From Arachis hypogaea (lineage: Eukaryota > Streptophyta > Magnoliopsida > Fabales > Fabaceae), in assembly GCF_003086295.3 (NCBI RefSeq), contig NC_092048.1, positions 72,706,841 to 72,770,840 on the forward strand: DNA of 64,000 nucleotides. The letters run 5' to 3'. The position numbers and the translations under genes were made by a program. Within the stretch, counting starts at the first letter, position 1, and every line of letters begins with the position of its first letter. Positions 1 through 10,041 of the stretch are shown piece by piece. The notes beneath the pieces were generated by a model, which was given only the letters and a program-made list of their open reading frames with translations, was not told the origin of the DNA and did not search any database.

Positions 1-196
1 GAAAGAACTAAGGACATGCAATTTTGAAAAATTAAAAGAAAATAAAAGCATGCAATTGACACCAAACTTAAAATATGAAACTAAACTCAAATAAAAGACT
101 CTAAACCAACAAAAATAAAATATTCCTAATCTAAGCAACAAGATAAACCGTCAGTTGTCCAAACTCGAACAATCCCCGGCAACGGTGCCAAAAACT
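1..196 (-). other. Leader of a minus-strand FIDEL-like element (partial)
   Basis: This is untranslated leader between the 5' LTR and gag of an element that runs off the left edge. It is A/T-rich and contains the ACACCAAACTT motif at about 60-70. The stretch at about 128-160 matches, on the minus strand, the leader of E1 just after its PBS at about 24696-24735. No ORF is supported. Confidence 0.8.
173..190 (-). promoter_or_regulatory. Primer-binding site (tRNA-Asp type)
   Basis: On the minus strand this reads TGGCACCGTTGCCGGGGA, complementary to the 3' end of plant tRNA-Asp including CCA, with one G-to-A change against the perfect sites at 24667, 44884 and 61009. It lies 6 bases inside the LTR edge at 197. 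It would prime minus-strand DNA synthesis. Confidence 0.85.
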
Positions 197-1731
197 TGGT
201 GCACGAAATTACAATCACACTTTTGCAACTCCGCACAACTAACCAGCAAGTGCACTGGGTCGTCCAAGTAATACCTTACGTGAGTAAGGGTTGATCCTAC
301 GGAGATTGTCGGCTTGAAGCAAGATATGGTTATCTTGTAACTCTTAGTCAGGATATCAATAATTCTTAGATTTAATTGTAAAAAGTAAAAAAACATGAAA
401 TAAATACTTGTTATGCAGTAATGAAGAACAGGTTGAGGCTTTGGAGATGTTTTGTCTTCTGAATCTCTGCTTTCCTACTATCTTCTTCTTCATGCACGCA
501 AGGCTCCTTCCATGGCAAGGTTTATGTTGGGCATCACCGTTGTCAATGGCTACTTCCCGTCCTCTCAGTGAAAATGTTCCAAATGCGCTGTCACCGCTTG
601 GCTAATCATCTGTCGGTTCTCGATCATGTCGGAATAGGATCCATTGATCCTTTTGCATCTGTCACTACGCCCAACACTCGCGAGTTTGAAGCTCGTCACA
701 GTCATCCCTTCCCAGATCCTACTCAGAATACCACAGACAAGGTTTAGACATTACAGATCTCAGGAATGGCCGCCAATAATTCTAGCTTATACCATGAAGA
801 CTCCGATCTGAATCATGAGGCTAAGAAATATGCATTCAATCTAAGGTAGAACGGAGGTGGTTGTTAGGCACGTGTTCATAGGTGAGAATGATGATGAGTG
901 TCACGGATCATCACATTCATCAGGTTGAAGTGCGAATGAATATCTTAGAATAGAAGCAAGCGTGATAGAATGGAAAACAGTAGTAATTGCATTAATTCAT
1001 GAAGAACAGCAGAGCCCCTCACCCCCAACAATGGGATTTAGAGACTCATGCCATAGAGAATACAATATGAAACGTGTAAAGTGTCATGAGGTACAAGATG
1101 AATCACTAAAAGTAGTTTTTATAGTAAACTGGTGACCTAGGCTTACAGAAAATGAGTAAGCTAGGGTGTTTAGTGTAAAAATCCACTTCCGGGGCCCACT
1201 TGGTGTGTGCTTGGGCTGAGCATTGAAGCTTTCATGTGTAGAGAATTTTTTTGGAGTTAAATGCCAGCTTTTGTGCCAGTTTGGGCGTTTAACTCCAGCT
1301 TTTGTGCCAGTTCTGAAGTTAAACGCTAGATTTCTTGAGCTGACTTGGAACGCCTGTTTGGGCCATCAAATCTCGGGCAAAGTATAGACTATTATATATT
1401 GCTGAAAAGCCCAGGATGTCTACTTTCTAAAGCAATTGAGAGCGCGCCAAGTGGGCTTCTGTAGCTCCATAAAATCCACTTCGAGTGCAGGGAGGTCAGA
1501 ATCCAACAGCATCTGCAGTCCTTTTTCAGCCTCTAAATCAGATTTTTGCTCAGGTCCCTCAATTTCAGCCAGAAAATACCTGAAATCATAGAAAAACACA
1601 CAAATTCATAATAAAGTCTAGAAAAGTGATTTTTATTTTAAAACTAATAAAAACATAATAAAAACGAACTAAAATATACTAAAAACATACTAAAAACAAT
1701 GCCAAAAAACGTATAAATTATCCGCTCATCA
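197..1731 (-). repeat. FIDEL-like 5' LTR (minus strand)
   Basis: The LTR is 1,535 bp and reads TGATGAGCGG...GTGCACCA on the minus strand. A PBS follows its inner end, so it is a 5' LTR. Its outer end at 1731 abuts element A, where GTGAC (1732-1736) is the likely target-site copy; the other copy lies outside the window. A hairpin with arms CCTTAC/GTAAGG sits at 274-289. Degenerate GGCGTTTAACTCC palindromes lie at about 1251-1335, and a TATAAAAA box at about 1119-1126 on the minus strand. Confidence 0.88.
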
Positions 1732-2244
1732 GTGACAAAGGAACATGAACATTCACAACCCTCACAAACTTCCCTTGAATCTGTGATCGAAAAATATGAA
1801 GAGGAGATGAAGAAATCTTGGGAAGAACAACAAACCTCCTCAATGAAAAAGCTATTAAGTCAAATGTTGGGTGCAAAGAAAGGAGTGGAGGAGCAAGAAA
1901 GTGAGGAAGTCATTCCAGAAAATTTACACTCAAGTGAGGCAGAGAAGTACATGAAGGAAGAGTTCATGGAACCACCAATTCAAAAGGCTCTAGATGAATA
2001 CAAAACTCCAATAATCACACAGCAACCAAGTTTTGAATTCAAAGGAGTGAAGGCAACTAGCAAGAGCACCAATCCTGTCCCTGATCCAGCAAGCAAGATC
2101 AATCAAGCCATTTGTAAAAGGAAGCTTGCTGAGGAAAGGCCAAGACAAGGGACAGTAGCTGAATATTCTCCCCCCTTGAGGTCATTCCACTTAACAAACT
2201 GGAAGAAGAGGAAGAAAGTAAAGAACAACATGTCAAGCCATTGA
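1732..2244 (+). pseudogene. Unknown Glu/Lys-rich retrotransposon ORF, C-terminal fragment
   Basis: About 170 codons remain open, homologous to the end of the ORF at 6142-7077 (shared stretches EEEMKKSWE, PPIQKALDE, NPxPDPASK). The 5' part was cut off by the LTR insertion ending at 1731, so the apparent start is not a real one. The protein is acidic then basic and probably coiled-coil. It shows no zinc knuckle, protease or RT motif. By position it is the gag-side protein of a non-autonomous element, but its function is not recognised. The stop overlaps the first of two tandem hairpins. Confidence 0.6.
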
Positions 2245-2278
2245 CACTAAAAGAGCACTTGTTGGGAGGTAACCCAAC
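2231..2278 (+). promoter_or_regulatory. Tandem post-ORF hairpins
   Basis: Hairpin 1 has arms TGTCAA/TTGACA around GCCA at 2231-2246. Hairpin 2 has arms GTTGGG/CCCAAC around AGGTAA at 2261-2278. The same pair follows the gag or pol ORF of the other elements here, with compensating arm changes. The role is unknown; the pairing suggests it acts as RNA. Confidence 0.6.
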
Positions 2279-4048
2279 CGTAGGTAATATCTCCTCCCTT
2301 TGCTTTGTTTTGTTTCTTTGCTTTGTTTAAATTCAATAAATAGGCATATGGTTACATTCTAAGTTTGGTGTTGCCTTGCAACAAATTATTTTTAATCTTT
2401 TTGGATGATTGCATCAATTCAAAAATGAAAGTGTCACACTAAGATTCTAAGTTTGGTGTGCCACTTATTTTCTATGTAATTCATTCAAGCAACACTACTT
2501 GTCTGCATAATCATAATGCCTCTACAGTTTTATTTTTCTCTTTTAATTTGACACTTTTTCATTCTACTTTCTTTAGTCATTTTTCTATTTTTAAATGTTT
2601 TCATTTTAGTTTGCTTATTTACTGTGTTTGTTAATACATTACCAAGAGAGCTTTATACATGACAGATTCTTGGCTTGGTGATTGTACTTAACAAATAACA
2701 GTTTCAATTGCTTAGTTTTAATTCAAATAAATTGACATATGATAGCATTCTAAGTTTGGTGTTGCTATGCAACAAAATTTGGTGCCAATTCTTACAAGAT
2801 ACTTGCATTAATTCCAAGTGAAAGTGTCACACTAAGTTTGGTGTGCCACTTATCTTTTATGCAATGTATTGTGCACACCTTCTTATCTATGCAATCAAAA
2901 TGTCTCTGTCTGTTGTGCCTTGATTGTTATCTTTAATTTTGCTTGCTTAAAACACATGTGCTACTAACATTTCATTATATAAGACATTCATGATCCATCT
3001 TAGCCCCATAGCCATTGTTCTCATTTTTGCTTGAGGATGAGCAAGCATTCTGAGTTTGGCAAGGGAAAGGGAAGAATAAGAGGAAAATGACAACAATAGA
3101 GAAGATGGACTACAAGGTTGTAAAGTTCCTTTTCCTCTCCTTTGTTTCCAGCACTTTATTTTGCATGATTGTTTTTATATTCTCTGTATGCATGTGTGGT
3201 ATGAATAAGCATAGCTTGAATATTGATTTGTAACATGTTGCCATGCCATTATGACTACCAACTTGAGTTTTGTAAAGCTTAAAGCAGTAAAGTATCATGA
3301 TCATAAACAAACAAGGCATTAAAGAAGAGTTTAGCATATGCATACAAGTATTGGAAAGCTAGTATGATTAATTGTTGCTCAATTGCATTGGATTTTATTT
3401 AATTGAAGTTTTCATCTAGGACATTTTGTGAAATCTTTTGAAAATCATGAAAACCTTGAAGAAGCAAATACAATTAAAGCAAGAAAGAAAAAGGGAAAGA
3501 ATGAGAAAGCTGAAGGCTCTGAGTACCAATGACAATTAATTTGTTAAGTACTTGTGGTGTTTATGTATCAAGCCAAATGCTTGAAAATAAAACACTTAGA
3601 AGTCAAGGCTAGGCTCAAGTGTAAATGCACTCCCTCAAAGCTCAAGGCTTTGAGCATCAATGATTAGAGAGTCAAGAAAAAAAACAAATGAGCTTAATGA
3701 AGTCCTCTAATTAAATGCTTGTGGTGCTTATGTATCAAGTGGTAATACTTGAAAACAAAGCATTTAGAAGTCGTAGCTTTGTTATCAACTCATGGGGCAA
3801 AGCACCCAAAAGGAGAAGCTAATAAGAAAATCAAAAGCTTGTTTCAAAGAAGAAATATAAGAGAAAGATTTTATAAAATGAGCTAGATAGAAGCATCAAT
3901 CATTTACATTTCTTTTGTGATTGTAGCATGCTTAGAAAACTAGCTTACCATGAACATTGAGTTGCTATTCTTCTTACCTTTGATTGTCAATCTTTATTGC
4001 ATGATTCTTTTCTTGCTTGGGGACAAACAAGGTTTAAGTTTGGTGTTG
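2279..4048 (+). other. Noncoding 3' internal region of family-2 element, copy 1
   Basis: No gene is seen in 1.77 kb. AAGTTTGGTGT or a near copy occurs at about 2370, 2447, 2753, 2837 and 4036. A hairpin-like segment lies at 3027-3044 (TTGCTTG-AGGA-TGAGCAA, with G-U pairs), and a CTTGCTTG-GGGA-CAAACAAG hairpin with one mismatch at 4012-4031 just before the LTR. The region is repeated at 7208-8969. Confidence 0.7.
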
Positions 4049-4282
4049 TGATGACATGTCACCATGTCATGTTTTTCTGTGCTTTTTCATACAAGAAATT
4101 GATGAATTGTGCTTGAATAATGAATGCTTTTGTACTTAAATGGTATATTTCCTTGATCTTTTGATTTTATAAATTTTGTAGGAGATAAGAAGAAAAAGAA
4201 GCAAAAAGCACAAAATAAGCTAAAAAGGAGAAAAAAGAGCTTTGGGGCACACTTTGAAGTTGGAGCACACTTTGGAGGCTTA

Positions 4283-4370
4283 GGCCACGCTTTTAAAAGC
4301 GTGGCCCATGACCAAATTAAAGGAAATTAGCAATCAGCACACAAAGCTCCGCTCTTGCCAAGAGCGGAGC
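4283..4370 (+). repeat. Palindromes in LTR A
   Basis: At 4283-4306 arms GGCCACGCTTTT and AAAAGCGTGGCC form a perfect 24-bp palindrome. At 4346-4370 arms GCTCCGCTCTT and AAGAGCGGAGC flank GCC. Related CGCTCT...AGAGCG units recur at about 4810-4830 and 4900-4920. Confidence 0.85.
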
Positions 4371-5132
4371 ATTATCGTGATGCCATTTCAACTTGGAAGC
4401 AAGAATTTTAACTAAGTTAAGCTTGGGCGCTCACAGCATGACTATGCCTCATTCAAAGGGCTATAACTTGAGCTACAGACGTCTAATTGATGTGCTTCTA
4501 GTTGCATTGGAAAGATGACATTCAAAGCTTTCCAATGATATATGGCAATCTATATTTGGCACAAAATTGAAGCAAGAGTGAAAGGCATCTTTAAGGACCA
4601 AAAACAAGCAAAAATATACGAAAGTGCAACTACCAAGGTTCGAAGCTGGAACCTCACTCCAAAGCAAAGTAGCGCTCTACATCATTATTGTGCTCCGCTC
4701 TCTTGGAGAGATTGTCGTGCTCTCTCCAAGAAAAATTCAAAGGAAAATGTTTGCTAGTGAAGCCACAAGGATTTGAACCTGGAACCTCATTCTTGAAGCA
4801 TCAATGCTACGCTCTCCCCAAGAGCGGAGCGCTACTTTGATGCTTGGACCTTGTCACGCACCAAAATTGACACGGCCAGGGACACAAATTGAATGTTGCG
4901 CTCTTGTGGAGAGCGGAGCATTGCCCTGGAAGGTGTCCCACACCAAACCAACTTGAACCAAGCTTAACCCATGCTCCAAACCAATTAAACCAAGGCCAAC
5001 CAAACCCATCTCTCTTCAAATCCAAAGCATGCAAAGCCCACATCATCACTCAAAGGCACAAGAACAAGCTAGAATTAGGATTTTCATTTAATTTATTTTT
5101 TATTTTAATTTCATTTTATTTTGTAAAAAGCC

Positions 5133-5140
5133 TATATAAA
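5133..5140 (+). promoter_or_regulatory. LTR TATA box
   Basis: TATATAAA lies within CCTATATAAAGGC, downstream of the palindromes and about 1 kb before the LTR end. It is also present in LTR B at 9831-9838. It is the likely Pol II core promoter of this LTR. Confidence 0.6.
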
Positions 5141-6141
5141 GGCATCATTCTCATTTTCAAGAGGGGAGTAGCTCCATTAGAGAGCATAGAAGCTAGCTCT
5201 ACTAGAGAGCACTAGGGGGAATTGGGATTGAGAGCTGAGTTCTCTCCTCCTTGTTCTTGCTTTTGCACTCTTTACTTCTTGTCTTGGATCTTGGGAGAAG
5301 AATTGAAGAAATTCTGTTTCAATCTCACCTTGAGATCTCTTGTTTATTTTTCTGCATAACTTTAGAAATTGTAATTTGAATTCAAATTCTGTTTACTGCC
5401 TTCTTCTACTTCTTTTGCACTTTACTACTCCATTTTCTTTTGAAATTGTTCTTGGGTGGATCAAGGAAGGATTTGAGATCTAGACTTGTTTTCTAGTCTC
5501 ATCCAACCCCTGAGATCTTTAATTTCCCTTGAGCTATTATAGAGCTACATTTTGCTTTCTGTTTGGTTTCTCAAGTAATTCATCTTCTCTTGTTTAGATC
5601 TGTTGCATTTTAATTCATCCTTTACTTCTCTGTTTAATACCATTTTACTTTATCTTGTTTAATTTCTGCAATTCCAGCACCAAATTCAATTTACTTTCAA
5701 GCAATTTAATTCTTCTGCACTTGTTTGGCATTTTACATTTCTGTTCATGATTTGATTTACTTTTTCAGCAAGTTTAATTCTCTGCAGTTGCTTTAAGCCT
5801 TAATCTATTGCTTTCTTTAAATTCCCTGCACCCAACCCCCTCTACTTTTCATGCAATTTACTTTTCTTGCTCTTTAAGATTTTGTCAATTTACTTTTCTT
5901 GCACTTTAAGTTTCTACAATTTTACTTCCTGCACTTTAAATTCTCTTGTTATTTACTTTCTGCTGCATCAATTATCACTCACCAATGTTAGCTTGACTAA
6001 ACTAATCACCCACTAAAGTTGCTTGATCCATCAATCCCTGTGGGATCGACCTCACTCTAAGTGAGTTTTACTACTTGATGTGACCCGGTATACTTGCCGG
6101 TGAGTTTTAGGTGTTTAGAATTCGTTTTCCAAAAATATCCA

Positions 6142-7077
6142 TCACCATACACTTTATTTCACCAACCACAAGACACACCCGATTACTCACAAAATTCATT
6201 TCATATCCCTCAACACAACTTTACCACAATACCCACAAACCCACAAAATCTACCCCAATCTTCTTCTCTCTTGCTACAAGTAGAACAATGCCTGTAAAAT
6301 ACCATAGACTCTAGGGAGAGAACTAGTGAACTCTTGGAAAGATAAGAACGATCCTTGAAAGAGCAAGAGACCCTCTTCAAGAAGATGGATGGGCACTTAG
6401 AGCAAATGAGAAGAAACTTAGAACTGCTGAGCAAGGAAGATGAAGACCAATTGGTGGATGTGAAGGAGGAAGTGGAAGAGCAAGAAGAAGAGGCATCTGT
6501 GTCAAGCAAAATTTCAATAAAGAATGAGGTGGTGGAGGTATTTGAACCTGAAAATGCATATCTACAGAAGCCACTTGAGATGACAAGGGAACATGAAAAC
6601 TCACAACCCCCACAAACATCCCTGAACCAAAGATTCTCAACACTTGAATCTGTGATTGAAAGATATGAAGAGGAGATGAAGAAATCTTGGGAAGGACAAC
6701 AAACCTCCTCCATGAAAGTGCTATTAAATCAAATGTTGAGGGAAAAAGAGGAAGTGGAAGAACAAGAAAGTGAGGAAGATAATCAAGGAAGTCCATACTT
6801 AAGTGAGGCAGAAAGTTGCATAGAAGAAGGGCTCATTGAACCACCAATTCAAAAGGCTCTTGATGAAGATAAAGCTCCAACTAACACACAACCACCAAGT
6901 CTTGATATCCAAGAAGTGAAGGCAACTAACAAGAGCACCGAGAAGAGGATTGTGACTAAGATACCAAGGACAACATTCAAGAAAAGGTCAACTGCAAGCA
7001 ATCCTACCCCTGATCCAGCAAGCAAGCTCAAACAAGCAACTTACAAAAGGAAGCTTGCTGAGGAGAGACCAAAATAG
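6142..7077 (+). pseudogene. Unknown Glu/Lys-rich retrotransposon ORF, second copy
   Basis: One frame runs from about 6094 to 7077 with two in-frame breaks near 6298 and shortly before 6355; the open part at 6355-7077 is 240 codons. The N-terminal part is rich in Pro, Gln and His, the middle is acidic with coiled-coil character (KKMDGHLEQMRRNLELL), and the C-terminus is Lys/Arg-rich. No protease, RT or zinc knuckle is visible. It follows LTR A directly, so its true 5' end, the leader and the PBS are missing. It is a non-autonomous element protein of unknown function. Confidence 0.6.
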
Positions 7078-7159
7078 GGGACAATAGCTAAATCTTCTCT
7101 CCCCTTGAGGTCATTCCTCTTAACAAACTAGAAGAAGAGGAAGAAATTGAAGAACAACA

Positions 7160-7207
7160 TGTCAAGCTAATGACATTAAAAGAGCGCTTGTTGGGAGGCA
7201 ACCCAAC
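7160..7207 (+). promoter_or_regulatory. Tandem post-ORF hairpins, copy 2
   Basis: Hairpin 1 has arms TGTCA/TGACA around AGCTAA (7160-7175). Hairpin 2 has arms GTTGGG/CCCAAC around AGGCAA (7190-7207). The pair starts about 80 bases after the ORF stop, matching the position in copy 1 once the earlier stop is allowed for. Confidence 0.6.
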
Positions 7208-8969
7208 CGTAGGTAACATTTCATTTCTTTGCTTTATTTACTTTCTCTGTCTGCTTTGTTTAATTTCAATAAATTGGAATATGATTATATTCTAAGTTTG
7301 GTGTTGCCCTGCAACAATTTATTTTCAATCCTTCTGGATGATTGCATCAAATCAAAATCAAAGTGTCACACTAAGATTCTAAGTTTGGTGTGCCACTTAT
7401 TTTCTATGCAATTTATTCAGCAACACCACTTGTCTGCATAATCATAATGCCTTTGCAGTGTTATCTTTCTATTAGTTAGACAATTTTAGTTTTCTCTTTA
7501 TTTTAGTCATTTCCCTATTTTTAATGCTTTCTTTTATTAACTATTTTTGTTAATACCTCACCAAGAATTCTCTATTCATGACAGATTCTTCGCTTGGTGA
7601 TTGTATTTAACATATAACTGTTCCCTTTGTTTAGTTTTAGTCCAAATAAATTGACATATGGTTGCATTCTAAGTTTGGTGTTGCTTTGCAACAAAATTTG
7701 TTCCCAATCCATACTGGATACTTACATCAATTCCAAGTGAAAGTGTCACACTAAGTTTTGTGTGCCACTTATTTTTTATGCAATGTATCATGCACACCCT
7801 CTTATTTTTGCAATCAAAATGTCTCTGTTTCCTGTGCCTTGATTGTTATCTTTAATTTTGCTTGCTTAAAACACATGTACTACTAACATTTTTTTTGTAT
7901 AAGACATTCATGGTCCATTTTAGACCCCATCACTATTGTTCTAATTATTGCTTAAGGATGAGCAAGCATTCTGGGTTTGGCATGGGAAGGGAAAGAATAG
8001 AAGGAAAAGGACAACAACAAGGAAGATGAACTACAAGGTGGTAATGCTCCTTTCTCCTCCTACTTACCTCCAGCACTGTAAATTACATGATTGTCTTTAT
8101 CTTCTCTGTATGCATGTGTGTTATGAATAAGCATAGTTTGATTACTGATTTTCAACATCTTGCTGTGACATTATGACTACCATCTTGAATTTTGTGAGTT
8201 CAAAAGCAATGAAGCATCATGATCATATACAAACAAGGTCATTAAAGAAGAATTTAGCATGAGCATACAAGTATTGGAAGGCAAGTATGATTAATTGTTG
8301 CTCAATTGCATTAGATTTTATTTAATTGAAGTCTTCATCTAGGATCTGTTATGAAATATTTGAAATCATAAAAACGTTGAAGAAGCAAATACAATTAAGG
8401 CAAGAAAAGCAAAAGGGAAAGAATGAGAAAGCTGAATGCTCTGAGTACCAATGATAATTCAATTGTTAAGTACTTGTGGTGTTTATGTATCAGGCAAAAT
8501 GCTTGAAAATAAAATGCTTAGAGTCAAGGTTAGGCCTAAGTGCAAAAGCACTCCCTCAAAGCTCAAGGCACTGAGCATCAATGTTTAGAGAGTCAAGAAA
8601 AGATACAAATGAGCTTAATGAAGTCCTCTAATTAAATGCTTGTGGAGCTTATGTATCAAGTGGTAATACTTGAAAACAAAGCATTTAAAGTCATAGCTTT
8701 GTTATCAACTCATGGGGCAAAGCACCCAAAAGGAGAAGCTAATAAGAAAATTAAAAGCTTGTTTCAAGGAAGAAATATAAGGAAAAGATTTCATAAAATG
8801 CGCTAGATAGAAGCATCAATCATTTACATTTCTTTTGTGATTGTAGCATGCATAGTAAACTAGCCAACCATGAACATTGAGTTGCTATTTCTTCTTACCT
8901 TGGATTGTCAATCTTTATTGCATGATTCTTTTCTTGCTTGGGGACAAGCAAGGTCTAAGTTTGGTGTTG
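7208..8969 (+). other. Noncoding 3' internal region of family-2 element, copy 2
   Basis: This is the second copy of 2279-4048. AAGTTTGGTGT motifs lie at about 7290, 7379, 7669 and 8957. TTGCTTA-AGGA-TGAGCAA is at 7948-7965, and a perfect hairpin with 8-bp arms CTTGCTTG/CAAGCAAG around GGGA at 8933-8952, just before the LTR. No gene is supported. Confidence 0.7.
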
Positions 8970-10035
8970 TGATGACATGTCATCATGTCATATTTTTCTA
9001 TGCTTTTTCATACAAGAAAGTGATGATTAATGCTTAAATATTGAATGCTTTTGTGCCTAAATGGTATATTTCTTTGATCTTTTGATTTTATAAACTTTCT
9101 AGAAAATAAGAAGAAAAAGAAGAAAAAAAAGCACAAAATAAGCTAAAAAGGAGAAAAGAGAATTTTGCGGCACATTTTGGAGTTTAGGAACACTTTGGAG
9201 CCTTAGGCCACGCTTTTGAAAGCGTGGCCCATGACTAAATCAAGAAAGCATGCTCTGTTTTCACAATCAGCGCTCAACTGCAAAGAGAGCGCTAAGTTAA
9301 CTAAGCCAGCATTTTCGGGAAAGTTAAAATTTGGAGGCAAAGTTTTGCAAACGACGTGCACGCGTGCTTGACGCGCACGCGTCGATGCACTTAGGACAAA
9401 GCACGCGCACGCGTGGTTGGCGCTGAAGCATGGAATTGAGATTTTTGCTACCCACGCACACGCGTACATGATGCGCACGCGTGGGGCAGCGTTCATTAAG
9501 CAAACGTAGCGCTCATTAAGATAACGCTGCAAAGGACGCGTACGCATGGGTGACGCGTACGCGTCGATGGGCGAAAATGCAAAAGCACGCGCAAGCGTGA
9601 GGGATGCGTACACGTGGTTACCCAAATGCTCTGTTCTCTAAATGAACTCTACGCTCTCCTGGAAGATGCAACCCTGGCTCAATTTATTTCAATTCAAGCC
9701 GATTGAAGCCCCAAAGCAAGCAGAGTCCAATTGACATCACTCAAAGGCACAAGGATCATCTAGAATAGAAATTTTGCATTTAATTGTAATTTTTTTTCAA
9801 TTTGAATTTCATTTAGTAGTTTAGGAAGCCTATATAAAGGCATGAGTTTCATTTTAGAAAAGGAGGAGCGCTAGTAGGCTGCAGTAGTAGTAGGCAGCAG
9901 TTGGAGTAGGAGTAGGAGTAGAATAGAAGGCTCTCTTTAATACACTTTTATTTTTCAGTGTTAAATTCAGTTTTATTTCAGTGAAAGTTTCAATTTCTGC
10001 AATTCTCTTCTGCAAATTTACATTCTACAACTTTA
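8970..10035 (+). repeat. Family-2 LTR B (truncated)
   Basis: It starts TGATGACATG like LTR A and stays alignable through a near-perfect palindrome at 9206-9229 and a TATATAAA box at 9831-9838. The central part differs: instead of the AGAGCGGAGC units it has CACGCGNNCGCGTG-type units (9350-9620) plus AGCGCTC...GAGAGCGCT at about 9270-9297. After the TATA box it diverges and passes directly into the gag of element C near 10035, with no PBS, so the end is a deletion or recombination junction. Confidence 0.7.
9350..9620 (+). repeat. Cluster of ACGCG/CGCGT palindromes in LTR B
   Basis: Paired units of the form (C/G)ACGCG-NN-CGCGT(G/C) are separated by 4-6 bases. The central NN varies (TA, CA, AA). 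Longer arms GCAGCGTT/AACGCTGC also occur at about 9487-9531. The same unit type is found in LTRs of three other families in this window. Confidence 0.85.
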
Positions 10036-10041
10036 TTGGGG

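Larger units (their letters stand above)
4049..6141 (+). repeat. Family-2 LTR A
   Basis: It starts TGATGACATG directly after the AAGTTTGGTGTTG motif, as a 3' LTR should. It carries a 24-bp perfect palindrome at 4283-4306, further palindromes of AGAGCGGAGC type, a TATATAAA box at 5133-5140, and a hairpin near the 3' end with arms CTCAC/GTGAG at 6051-6065. The right edge was placed at about 6141, before sequence that continues as coding; no PBS is found there, so the leader and 5' coding part were deleted. Edge uncertainty is about 30 bp. Confidence 0.75.
1732..10035 (+). mobile_element. Family-2 non-autonomous LTR element, tandem internal-LTR-internal-LTR
   Basis: The order is partial internal region (1732-4048), LTR A (4049-about 6141), second internal region (about 6142-8969), LTR B (8970-about 10035). 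The internal copies are close to 90% alike by eye across the ORF end and the 1.8-kb noncoding tail. Neither copy has RT or IN. Such an array can arise by recombination between LTRs of neighbouring or sister copies. The left end was interrupted by the FIDEL-like element ending at 1731, and the right LTR is truncated against the gag of element C. Confidence 0.75.

Noticed and set aside
4630..4660. GGTTCGAAGCTGGAACC, resembling a tRNA B box
   Set aside because: There is no A box, acceptor stem or anticodon arm around it. A similar phrase recurs at about 4770 within the same LTR, so it is repeat sequence.
9350..9620. Regularly repeated palindromes suggesting a CRISPR-like array
   Set aside because: Units are degenerate and irregularly spaced, inside LTRs of a plant genome, with no cas genes.
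9203..9625. 140-codon minus-strand frame
   Set aside because: It is a shadow frame produced by the ACGCG palindrome cluster in LTR B; similar shadows occur at 18258-18765, 20005-20474 and 52608-53043.
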